A DNA stretch of 12,168 nucleotides, taken from positions 1 through 12,168 of the forward strand of contig JAKSMA010000048.1 of NCBI GenBank assembly GCA_024400895.1, written 5' to 3'. Position 1 is the first letter of the stretch, and the number at the start of each line of letters is the position of its first letter. The position numbers and the translations under genes were made by a program. The stretch comes from Muribaculaceae bacterium (GTDB lineage: Bacteria > Bacteroidota > Bacteroidia > Bacteroidales > Muribaculaceae). This document shows positions 1-6,013 of the stretch, piece by piece. The notes under the pieces are model-generated. The model saw only the letters and a program-made list of their open reading frames with translations. It was not told the DNA's origin and did no database searches.

Positions 1-315
1 GTCCACCCAACCGATACCATACCCGCCAAACCGACTTTGCAATTTCTCGCGAAGGTCCACCGTGAGCACATCTGCCTCAATCCAAGAGTCGGCGAAATAG
101 CCTATTCTTACGGGTGATTTTGCATCAGATGCATGATGGAGTTTGTCGTAGAATTGTGCCATGCCATGCGCATCATCTTGCGCATAGTCCTCGATTGCCA
201 ATTGCGTATCGGCACAGTCGGTTTCTTGCGCTCCATTGCTTTGGGCTTGGGCACACGAAATGCACAGGAACAACATCATTCCACCAAAAAGTCGACTCGA
301 TACCATACTAATCAT
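1..315 (-). CDS. SGNH/GDSL-like secreted hydrolase, N-terminal part (cut by window edge)
   Basis: The reading frame is open from an ATG at 315 down to base 1, giving 105 residues before the window ends, so the C-terminal part is missing. Residues 1-24 look like a signal peptide: a hydrophobic run around FGGMMLFLCIS, then CAQA followed by Q-S. Cleavage after AQA is likely; the Cys at 21 makes a lipoprotein possible, but its lipobox is poor. Around residues 70-105 the sequence VRIGYFADSWIEADVLTVDL, then a segment ending in FGGYGIGWVD, resembles the catalytic-serine block of Bacteroidetes SGNH hydrolases, which usually read GDS followed by Q or F, then IEGD. Here Gly is Ala and the residue after Ser is Trp. 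The family acts on esters or acetyl groups, often of glycans, outside the cytoplasm. An in-frame Met at 306 is an alternative start. The gene is divergent from the dockerin protein. Confidence 0.72.
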   Translation of the reverse strand, partial: MISMVSSRLFGGMMLFLCISCAQAQSNGAQETDCADTQLAIEDYAQDDAHGMAQFYDKLHHASDAKSPVRIGYFADSWIEADVLTVDLREKLQSRFGGYGIGWVD

Positions 316-329
316 CTCTAATTGAATTG

Positions 330-363
330 CAAATATACCACTTTTATTGATTGAAATTGCAAA
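330..363 (-). promoter_or_regulatory. Bacteroidetes-type promoter of the SGNH hydrolase gene
   Basis: Read on the minus strand, TTTG (363-360) is followed by 22 nt and then TATATTTG (337-330), matching the -33 TTTG and -7 TAnnTTTG consensus of Bacteroidetes primary sigma factors. The spacer is slightly long. The -7 box ends 14 bases before the ATG at 315, so the leader would be very short. Confidence 0.6.
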
Positions 364-434
364 ATTTGGGGCAAAACTCTTGACCGATTCGCAAAAAGGG
401 GCAATTTTCTGCAATATTAATGTGAAAAAATGCC

Positions 435-442
435 TAATTTTG
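435..442 (+). promoter_or_regulatory. -7 element of the dockerin/U32 transcription unit
   Basis: TAATTTTG fits the TAnnTTTG consensus and lies 36 bases before the chosen ATG at 479. No good TTTG box stands at the expected upstream distance, so strength is uncertain. Its position inside an upstream in-frame extension from 347 is one reason for rejecting that longer start. Confidence 0.5.
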
Positions 443-478
443 CCGATAATAAATTCACCCATTCTTAAATTCACGCCG

Positions 479-1129
479 ATGCGACAATCCATCTTTGCCC
501 TCGTGGCACTCATTTCATCATTCGCAATGCATGCTACCATCACTGGGCTGAACGTCAAAAGCGACACCACCGTCTTCGACCGCACACTTGAAGGTGTTGG
601 TTCTTTTAAATTCACCTACATCGCCGGAGGCGACGACTGCAATATCACAATGCGAGTGGTGGATGCAGCAAAAGGCAAGCCTGTGCAAGAAGACATCAAC
701 AACATTCCCGACGATATTGAAATGCAGCCTCATGGATGGGCGCTGGTGCGTCTGACCGACTGGACTACCGGAAAAAAAGACATGACAGAAGTTGACGAGA
801 ACGGATTCCGCCACTTTCCGGGGGTCGACGCTTCACATAAATTCAGCGTGGCTGTGGCAAGCAGTACTTACGGCTTCATATCTGAAGCCTATTTCGCAAT
901 GCCAACTGCCGACTGGAAGGGCACATGCAATGTCGACATCCGTTTCAAGGCACGGCCAATCGACGACGTGGACGGTAATGGCGAACTCAATGTGAGCGAC
1001 ATCACTGCTATTATCAGCATGATTCTCGGCGATGCCGAGACCGACCTCGTGATGGGCGACTTCAACCTTGATGGCGAGCTCAACGTAAGCGATGTGACCG
1101 ACGCAATAAACAAAATCCTCAACAACTAA
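479..1129 (+). CDS. Small secreted protein with C-terminal type I dockerin-like repeats
   Basis: A 216-residue protein. The frame is open upstream to an ATG at 347, but ATG 479 is chosen because it begins a clean signal peptide (MRQSIFALVALISSFAMHA, likely cut before TITG) and lies downstream of a -7 promoter box. The mature middle, about residues 20-155, is probably a beta-rich domain of no family I recognise. The C-terminus carries two calcium-binding dockerin-like units: residues 162-184 (DVDGNG, then LNVSDITAIISMIL) and 193-216 (GDFNLDG, then LNVSDVTDAINKIL). Both show the DxNxDG loop followed by NVSD and a hydrophobic helix. In clostridia dockerins anchor enzymes to cohesin scaffolds. 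In gut Bacteroidales such tails are frequent without known cellulosomes, so the partner is unknown. The gene ends eight bases before the U32 gene and has no terminator of its own, so the two are probably co-transcribed. Confidence 0.8.
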   Translation: MRQSIFALVALISSFAMHATITGLNVKSDTTVFDRTLEGVGSFKFTYIAGGDDCNITMRVVDAAKGKPVQEDINNIPDDIEMQPHGWALVRLTDWTTGKKDMTEVDENGFRHFPGVDASHKFSVAVASSTYGFISEAYFAMPTADWKGTCNVDIRFKARPIDDVDGNGELNVSDITAIISMILGDAETDLVMGDFNLDGELNVSDVTDAINKILNN

Positions 1130-1137
1130 CCACCAAT

Positions 1138-2391
1138 ATGCAAAGAAGCGACTTTGAAATAATGGCCCCTGTAGGGTCGTGGGAATCTCTCACCGCCGCT
1201 TGGCAAGGCGGTGCCGACGCTATCTACTTTGGCATCGAGGGCTTGAACATGCGCAGCCGCTCAAGCGTGAATTTCTCGCTCGACGACTTGCACACTATCG
1301 CCCAATGGTGCCACGAGCACAATATGAAAAGTTATCTCACCGTGAACACCATCGTTTACGAAGAGGATATCGAATATATGCATAAAATCGTGGATGCAGC
1401 GAAGGAGGCGAAAGTGTCGGCTATCATTGCCAGCGACATGGCCACCATCGTGTATGCCCGCTCCATTGATGTGGAGGTGCACATTTCCACCCAAGTGAAT
1501 GTGAGCAACAGCGAAGCCATGCGCTACTACGCCCAATGGGCCGATGTGCAAGTGCTGGCGCGTGAGCTCAACATGAACCAGGTGAAGGCGGTGCATGACG
1601 CTATCGTGAAGAATGATGTTCGCGGTCCTCATGGCGAGCAAGTGCGCATCGAAATGTTTTGCCACGGCGCCTTGTGTATGGCTGTGAGTGGCAAATGCTA
1701 CATGAGTCTGCACGAAACCGGTGCCAGCGCCAATCGCGGCGCCTGCCGCCAAATTTGCCGTCGCAGTTATGTGGTGACCGACCGCGACACTGGCGACAAA
1801 CTCGCCATCGAAAACAAGTACATCATGAGCCCTAAAGACTTGAAGACCATCCACTTCCTCAACAAGATGATTGATGCCGGAGTGCGTGTGTTCAAAATCG
1901 AAGGACGCGCCCGTGGACCAGAATATGTGCGCACCGTGGTAGAATGCTACAACGAAGCCATTAGCGCCATCATCGACGGCACTTACGACGAAGAGAAAAT
2001 CGCGGCTTGGGACGAGCGACTGAAGATGGTGTTTAACCGCGGCTTCTGGGACGGCTATTACCTGGGGCAGCGCCTCGGCGAATGGACGTCGAAATACGGT
2101 TCAAGTGCCACACGCGTTAAAGTGTATGCCGCCAAAGGCATCCGCTATTTCTCAAAACTCGGCGTGGCCGAATTCCAGATGGAAGCTGGCGAACTCCATG
2201 TGGGCGACGAAATCGTTATCACCGGTCCCACAACCGGCGCCTTGCCAATGACAGTGGAAGAAATCCGTGTCGACCTCAAGCCAGTGGAAATGACCAAGAA
2301 AGGCCAACGCTTCTCCATCAAGACCGACACAAAAATCCGTCCAAGCGACAAGCTATTCCTCTGGCGCACAGTCAACCACGACCACCAATAA
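1138..2391 (+). CDS. trhP: U32-family tRNA 5-hydroxyuridine synthesis protein, TrhP-like
   Basis: A 417-residue cytoplasmic protein of the collagenase-like U32 family. The family signature is intact at residues 172-190 (EMFCHGALCMAVSGKCYMS). The four cysteines expected to hold an iron-sulfur cluster are C180, C187, C203 and C207, the last two within ACRQIC. The N-terminus (MAPVGSWESLTAAWQGGADA) starts the barrel domain, and about residues 320-415 form the family's C-terminal beta domain (GVAEFQMEAGELHVGDEIV). Despite the old 'peptidase' name, characterised members use prephenate to hydroxylate nucleic acids. TrhP makes 5-hydroxyuridine at tRNA position 34, and RlhA acts on 23S rRNA. The length and C-terminal domain match the YrrO/YegQ (TrhP) branch better than UbiU/UbiV, which are shorter, or RlhA, which is longer. 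The substrate is inferred from this. The gene follows the dockerin gene closely and is closed by the terminator at 2394-2434. Confidence 0.88.
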   Translation: MQRSDFEIMAPVGSWESLTAAWQGGADAIYFGIEGLNMRSRSSVNFSLDDLHTIAQWCHEHNMKSYLTVNTIVYEEDIEYMHKIVDAAKEAKVSAIIASDMATIVYARSIDVEVHISTQVNVSNSEAMRYYAQWADVQVLARELNMNQVKAVHDAIVKNDVRGPHGEQVRIEMFCHGALCMAVSGKCYMSLHETGASANRGACRQICRRSYVVTDRDTGDKLAIENKYIMSPKDLKTIHFLNKMIDAGVRVFKIEGRARGPEYVRTVVECYNEAISAIIDGTYDEEKIAAWDERLKMVFNRGFWDGYYLGQRLGEWTSKYGSSATRVKVYAAKGIRYFSKLGVAEFQMEAGELHVGDEIVITGPTTGALPMTVEEIRVDLKPVEMTKKGQRFSIKTDTKIRPSDKLFLWRTVNHDHQ

Positions 2392-2393
2392 CA

Positions 2394-2434
2394 AAAAAAT
2401 GGCTAAAGGGGACGGTTCTTTTTAGCCATTTTTT
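2394..2434 (+). terminator. Intrinsic terminator after the U32 gene
   Basis: A perfect inverted repeat, with TGGCTAAA at 2400-2407 pairing with TTTAGCCA at 2421-2428, is extended by six A's before it and six T's after it. The stem is 14 bp with a 13-nt loop. The symmetric A and T tracts would let it work on either strand. It begins three bases after the stop codon. Confidence 0.9.
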
Positions 2435-2521
2435 CAGTCAATTCTCTCCTAAAGTTCAGCCGCTCAACAAGTATTTTAGCGACAAAAACAAGCCCCTTTC
2501 ACTTCAAACATTAGCATTGTC

Positions 2522-3460
2522 ATGGACGAGCAAAGACACAACGAACAAAATTATATTGTGGGATTAGGCGAAGTGCTTTTCGATTGCCTTCCAAGCGGCA
2601 AGCAGCTGGGTGGCGCTCCTGCCAATTTCGCCTTCCATGCATCACAGTTTGGACTTCACGGCATCGCCGTTTCGGCAATTGGAGCCGACGAACTGGGCGC
2701 AGAAGTGAAACACTTACTTTCAGAAAAGCTTCTTGATTTTCACCTTGAGGAGGTGGCCTACCCCACAGGCACAGTGCAGGTGACACTTTCTACCGGCGGA
2801 ATCCCCACCTATGACATCTGCCTCGGCGTGGCCTACGACAACATCCCATTCACGCCCACAATGGCAGAAATCGCCCACAACACCTGCTGCGTGTGCTTTG
2901 GCTCGCTTGCGCAACGCACCGAAGTTTCCCGCAACTCCATTATGCAATTTCTCAAGGAGGTGCCTGCCGACGCGCTGAAGGTGTTCGACATCAACCTGCG
3001 TCAGAATTGGTATTCACGTGAAGTGGTGGAAGCATCGCTCATGCAATGCAATGTGCTCAAACTCAACGATGAGGAAATCAGCACCTTGGCAGCAATGCTC
3101 AGCCTTGACGATGTGCCTATACCCACCGCCGACCACCCACTCGCACTCACCGACATTGATATTCCATGCCGCACACTCATCAGCAAATACGGCATTTCCA
3201 CCGTGATTCTCACTTGTGGCGTGAACGGATCGTTTGTGCTGACCGCTAATGAAGCGTCATATCTCCCGACGCCGAAAGTGCAAGTGGCTGATACCGTAGG
3301 GGCTGGCGACTCGTTTACGGGAGCATTTTGTGCCGCCCTCCTCTCTGGTAAGCCGATAGCAGAAGCCCACCGATTAGGAGTGGAGGTTTCCGCCTATGTG
3401 TGCACTCAAAATGGAGCCATGCCCACACTGCCGCCTCTTCTCACAAATCTCCAAAAATAG
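2522..3460 (+). CDS. PfkB-family carbohydrate kinase, fructokinase-like
   Basis: A 312-residue cytoplasmic ribokinase-fold sugar kinase, full length for the family. Residues 29-44 (LGGAPANFAFHASQFG) are the first PfkB signature, which contributes to sugar binding. DTVGAGDSFTGAF at 257-269 is the second signature: GAGD forms the anion hole and D263 is the expected catalytic base. DINLRQNWYS near 158-167 and the NEE-like NDEEIS region near 180-186 are also typical. The most similar group known to me is bacterial fructokinase (fructose + ATP to fructose 6-phosphate). Other PfkB substrates cannot be excluded from sequence alone, and no sugar transporter or glycosidase sits beside it. The upstream 87 bp after the U32 terminator contains only a weak promoter match (TATTTTAG at 2472-2479). 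It converges on the AraC regulator gene with a 20-bp gap and no hairpin between them. Confidence 0.88.
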   Translation: MDEQRHNEQNYIVGLGEVLFDCLPSGKQLGGAPANFAFHASQFGLHGIAVSAIGADELGAEVKHLLSEKLLDFHLEEVAYPTGTVQVTLSTGGIPTYDICLGVAYDNIPFTPTMAEIAHNTCCVCFGSLAQRTEVSRNSIMQFLKEVPADALKVFDINLRQNWYSREVVEASLMQCNVLKLNDEEISTLAAMLSLDDVPIPTADHPLALTDIDIPCRTLISKYGISTVILTCGVNGSFVLTANEASYLPTPKVQVADTVGAGDSFTGAFCAALLSGKPIAEAHRLGVEVSAYVCTQNGAMPTLPPLLTNLQK

Positions 3461-3480
3461 CCATGGATTCTTTCCGACAA

Positions 3481-4545
3481 TCACTGGTTGGTGTGGCGCT
3501 TAAGCCACTCCTGCGGCGTCTGACCAGTGAATTTACGGAAATTACGATAAAATGATGCCTCAGAAGTGAAACCTGATTCCTCAGCCACAACCACCATTTT
3601 CACTGTTGGCGTTTGGCGAAGCACAATCTTGGCATGCTCAACACGCTGCCTGTTCACAAATTCCGAGAAATTATTGCCTTTCTGATTGATGTAGTGCGAC
3701 ACATAAGTGCGGCACACTCCGCACAGTTTCACCACATCAGCAATCTTCAGGTTGGGCACGAGATAGAGTTTTTGCTCCCTCATCAGCGCCTCCACTTTTT
3801 GCCCCACTTCATCGGTCAATTCTTCTGTGACCAGCTCTTCAGCATTCAGACATTCACTTTCTGAAAGAACATCTTGCGAATCGGCCTCGAATTGCTCTAT
3901 CGTGAAATGGCGATGATAGCCAATGTAGCAGAGCGCATACTGGAGCACAGAAAATGCCGTAGCAATAGCCGCAAGGAGCCAGTCGGCGTGGCCGAAATAG
4001 CGCCGACCGAGCATATTTGCCTCAGCCGAGAGGACAGATGTCACAAAAATAGCTATCAAAAGTGATTTAATCGACGAGGTACTGCGCCCTTCCATATCCA
4101 CATAAACGTCGGCAAGCCTTTGGTCGAAAGCACGTAGCCTTCTGTAGCCGAAATAGCAAACCAGCAGCACCTGCGGCACAAACACCACTTGACGAATGAT
4201 GTCGGCCATTTCATCTGGCATAACGAATTTCAGCAGTGCAACCAACAAACCAGGAAGAAAAAGCGCATACATCCATCTGGGAACAGAAGTGGCTGTCAAC
4301 CGACAGATGTAGAGATAATAAAGGGGATAAACCGAAAGTGAACAAAGTGTCCACAGGCATTCCAGCCCCTGGGGCAACCTACTGGTAAAATATAGAGCAT
4401 GGCAGAAATACAGCAACACGCAAGCCAGTATGTAGTAAGTGAGTGTTCGCTTTGCGGCGTCGGACTTGTGATAGTTCAACACAAAAGTTATCAACCACCA
4501 CAGGCACACAGCAAAAGGAGTAAAACTAAATACAGTCCTTACCAT
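3481..4545 (-). CDS. Membrane-anchored AraC-family regulator, 7TM plus HTH_18
   Basis: A 354-residue protein. Seven hydrophobic segments fill the N-terminal half at about residues 5-25, 33-55, 61-83, 91-109, 115-136, 159-178 and 188-210. A charged linker (215-255) follows, then a complete AraC DNA-binding domain: first helix-turn-helix at about 266-287 (LKIADVVKLCGVCRTYVSHY) and second at about 314-340, ending in the diagnostic block GFTSEASFYRNFRKFTGQTP. This suggests an inner-membrane sensor that binds DNA directly at the membrane. The ligand is unknown. It is divergent from the LRR gene pair across a 252-bp region with a repeated 18-bp motif, so that pair is the obvious candidate target. 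The architecture matches the second regulator at 8587-9705, but the two proteins are only distantly similar. Confidence 0.87.
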   Translation of the reverse strand: MVRTVFSFTPFAVCLWWLITFVLNYHKSDAAKRTLTYYILACVLLYFCHALYFTSRLPQGLECLWTLCSLSVYPLYYLYICRLTATSVPRWMYALFLPGLLVALLKFVMPDEMADIIRQVVFVPQVLLVCYFGYRRLRAFDQRLADVYVDMEGRSTSSIKSLLIAIFVTSVLSAEANMLGRRYFGHADWLLAAIATAFSVLQYALCYIGYHRHFTIEQFEADSQDVLSESECLNAEELVTEELTDEVGQKVEALMREQKLYLVPNLKIADVVKLCGVCRTYVSHYINQKGNNFSEFVNRQRVEHAKIVLRQTPTVKMVVVAEESGFTSEASFYRNFRKFTGQTPQEWLKRHTNQ

Positions 4546-4568
4546 AAAAAAGTCAAAAGTCTTTGCTA

Positions 4569-4576
4569 CAAAGTTA
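4569..4576 (-). promoter_or_regulatory. -7 element of the first AraC-type regulator gene
   Basis: On the minus strand TAACTTTG matches TAnnTTTG and lies 23 bases before the ATG at 4545. The identical octamer serves the metallophosphoesterase gene. No TTTG is found at 19 nt upstream, suggesting a weak or assisted promoter. Confidence 0.5.
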
Positions 4577-4637
4577 CATAATTTCTCACAATGAATGTAA
4601 AAAAATCAACAAGACATAACATGTTGTTTTTTAATAT

Positions 4638-4698
4638 TTTGTACACTTTGATAGTCATTTTAAAAAATAACGAATGGCAATTTGTACTTTTTGATAGT
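4638..4698 (+). repeat. Pair of 18-bp direct repeats, candidate regulator operator
   Basis: TTTGTACACTTTGATAGT at 4638-4655 and TTTGTACTTTTTGATAGT at 4681-4698 agree at 16 of 18 positions. Their starts are 43 bp apart, close to four turns of B-DNA, so both copies face the same side. A third partial copy, TTTGTACAC, overlaps the LRR promoter at 4745-4753. Direct repeats in helical phase upstream of a promoter are the usual form of AraC-type operators. They lie between the regulator's own -7 box and the LRR promoter. Binding by the neighbouring regulator is inference. Confidence 0.6.
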
Positions 4699-4740
4699 AA
4701 AAAACATACTGATGAAATAAAGAACAAACATCCAACTCTC

Positions 4741-4748
4741 TATATTTG
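4741..4748 (+). promoter_or_regulatory. -7 element of the LRR protein pair
   Basis: TATATTTG matches TAnnTTTG exactly, about 49 bases before the ATG at 4798. There is no TTTG at the usual upstream distance; that stretch is A-rich instead. A good -7 with a poor -33 and phased repeats just upstream is what an activator-dependent promoter would look like. Confidence 0.6.
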
Positions 4749-4797
4749 TACACAAAATACTATTCAATAACCAAATTTTAAACCTAAAACAAAAAAG

Positions 4798-5289
4798 ATG
4801 AAAAAAATTCTATTACTAATGACATTGACGCTCGTGGCATTTGCCGCCACAGCTCAAAAAAACATGGACGGCATAATTTTTGGTTTCAAGTATCACGGTA
4901 ATGAACTCCACTACAGAATTTGGAAGGACCATGTCACCGTCACCAGCGAGGTGAGAAGTGAAAATTTCACGAAAGTGGTGGAAATACCATCAGAAGTGAA
5001 ATACCAAGGCAAAACATATCAAGTTGTAGGATTCGAAAACTATGGTATTGTCGGTGCTAAAAATGTGGAAAAAATCATTGTTCCCGGCTCATTTAGGAGA
5101 GTAAAACTGCACTCATTCAAAGACTGTCCAGATCTTCGTGAGCTTGTTGTTCAAAATGGGGTTGAATCAATATCTGGCGAACCTTTCGAAAACTGCCCTA
5201 AAGTAAAAACAGTATATATACCAGCAAGTTGTGAAGTCACCAGCGAACATTGGTATAAAAAGAAACACGTTAAACTCGTAAGAAAATAA
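4798..5289 (+). CDS. Small secreted BspA-like leucine-rich-repeat protein, copy 1
   Basis: A 163-residue exported protein. Residues 1-19 form a signal peptide (MKKILLLMTLTLVAFAATA, cut before Q20). A conserved N-terminal block (GIIFGFKYHGNELHYR) is followed by LRR_5/BspA-like units: VVEIPSEVKYQGKTYQVVGF near 60-79, then SFKDCPDLRELVV and PFENCPKVKTVYIP around 106-142. Cysteines occur in the repeated 'xxCPxL/V' turn. BspA-type LRRs are surface or secreted adhesion-type domains in Bacteroidetes; no specific ligand can be named. It is clearly homologous along its whole length to the gene that starts five bases after its stop, so this is a tandem duplication transcribed from one promoter. Its coding sequence looks more AT-rich than that of copy 2. 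Confidence 0.78.
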   Translation: MKKILLLMTLTLVAFAATAQKNMDGIIFGFKYHGNELHYRIWKDHVTVTSEVRSENFTKVVEIPSEVKYQGKTYQVVGFENYGIVGAKNVEKIIVPGSFRRVKLHSFKDCPDLRELVVQNGVESISGEPFENCPKVKTVYIPASCEVTSEHWYKKKHVKLVRK

Positions 5290-5294
5290 GCATT

Positions 5295-5816
5295 ATGAAA
5301 AAGATTCTTTTATTACTTGCAGCGATGCTCGTGGCATCGGCAGCACTCGCTCAAAAGAGCATGATTGGTATCACATTCGGTTATCAATACAAAGGCAACG
5401 AACTCTACTACAAAGTGACATCAGACCCTTCTTCTGGCAATCCTGGCACAGTGGCTGTGACAAGCTGCGTGCAAAGCGCCAACCTCAAAGGCACCGTGTC
5501 TATCCCCGACGAAGTGAAACACAAAGGCAAAAAATACAAAGTCACATCTCTTGAAAAGAACGCTATTTGCCGCGACCACAATATCACAAAAATTGAGATT
5601 ACTGGTCAAATCAAAAACATTCCTTCTGGTGCTTTCAGCTACTTGCCAGAGCTCACAACCGTATATTGTGAACATGGTGTAGAAACATGTTCCACAACCG
5701 CATTCGTGAATTGCCCAAAGCTCAAGACCGTAAGCGTTAGTAGCAGTTTCGACAAGAGCCATTTTGAAGGCACGAAGTTCGAAGGCTGTCCTAAAGCAAA
5801 AGTAACACGCCGATAA
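5295..5816 (+). CDS. Small secreted BspA-like leucine-rich-repeat protein, copy 2
   Basis: A 173-residue paralogue of the preceding gene, with a signal peptide at 1-19 (MKKILLLLAAMLVASAALA, cut before Q20). It shares the ITFGYQYKGNELYYK block, and the segment VSIPDEVKHKGKKYKVTSLE near 68-87 opens the LRR-like units. GAFSYLPELTTVY and AFVNCPKLKTVSV (about 112-148) follow. Relative to copy 1 it carries an insertion of roughly ten residues near 44-53 (DPSSGNPGTV) and a longer C-terminus ending in FEGCPKAKVTRR. The start is fixed by the signal peptide, five bases after the upstream stop. Such short LRR proteins have only three or four units, far fewer than full BspA. The role is unknown beyond export. 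It is followed by the terminator at 5846-5878. Confidence 0.8.
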   Translation: MKKILLLLAAMLVASAALAQKSMIGITFGYQYKGNELYYKVTSDPSSGNPGTVAVTSCVQSANLKGTVSIPDEVKHKGKKYKVTSLEKNAICRDHNITKIEITGQIKNIPSGAFSYLPELTTVYCEHGVETCSTTAFVNCPKLKTVSVSSSFDKSHFEGTKFEGCPKAKVTRR

Positions 5817-5845
5817 CCTTATAATTAACATATAGCAATTTTTAC

Positions 5846-5878
5846 AGAAAAGGCGATCCATACAGGGTCGTCTTTTCT
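5846..5878 (+). terminator. Intrinsic terminator after the LRR pair
   Basis: AGAAAAGGCGATCC (5846-5859) pairs over all 14 positions with GGGTCGTCTTTTCT (5865-5878), allowing two G-T wobbles, around a 5-nt loop. The T-rich 3' half and the following CTTTC provide the U-rich end. It lies 30 bases after the stop codon. Confidence 0.85.
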
Positions 5879-5905
5879 CTTTCAATATATGTGCGAACGA
5901 TGGCC

Positions 5906-5939
5906 CAAATTATAGCCATTAGAAACAAATATAGCCATT
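5906..5939 (+). repeat. Direct repeat upstream of the lipoprotein promoter
   Basis: CAAATTATAGCCATT (5906-5920) recurs as CAAATATAGCCATT (5926-5939), differing by one inserted T. The common part TATAGCCATT is offset by 19 bp. The second copy ends seven bases before the -33 box of the next promoter, the usual place for an activator or repressor site. Confidence 0.5.
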
Positions 5940-5945
5940 TATCCT

Positions 5946-5976
5946 TTTGAACTTTCTGGGATTATTGCTAAATTTG
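5946..5976 (+). promoter_or_regulatory. Strong consensus promoter of the lipoprotein gene
   Basis: TTTG (5946-5949), exactly 19 nt, then TAAATTTG (5969-5976): a full match to the Bacteroidetes primary sigma consensus. The start codon is 38 bases downstream of the -7 box. Confidence 0.8.
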
Positions 5977-6013
5977 CGAAAACAACATTTATAAATCTCT
6001 CAACCCCACAATT

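Noticed and set aside
114..321. Two short plus-strand open frames
   Set aside because: They lie opposite the SGNH-like gene, whose minus-strand frame has a signal peptide and a family motif; the plus frames are shadows.
347..478. 44-codon N-terminal extension of the dockerin protein from an ATG at 347
   Set aside because: It would bury the signal peptide, spans both divergent promoters including the -7 box at 435-442, and has no protein-like features.
1261..1854. 197-codon minus-strand open frame
   Set aside because: It is antisense to the U32 gene, has a His-rich composition typical of reverse-frame translation, and the plus frame has the full family signature.
4638..4753. Repeats considered as a CRISPR-like array
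   Set aside because: There are only two and a half copies of an AT-rich 18-mer with no cas genes; an operator pair is more plausible.
5421..5885. 154-codon minus-strand open frame
   Set aside because: It is antisense to LRR copy 2 and starts beyond its terminator hairpin. The plus frame has a signal peptide and a paralogue.
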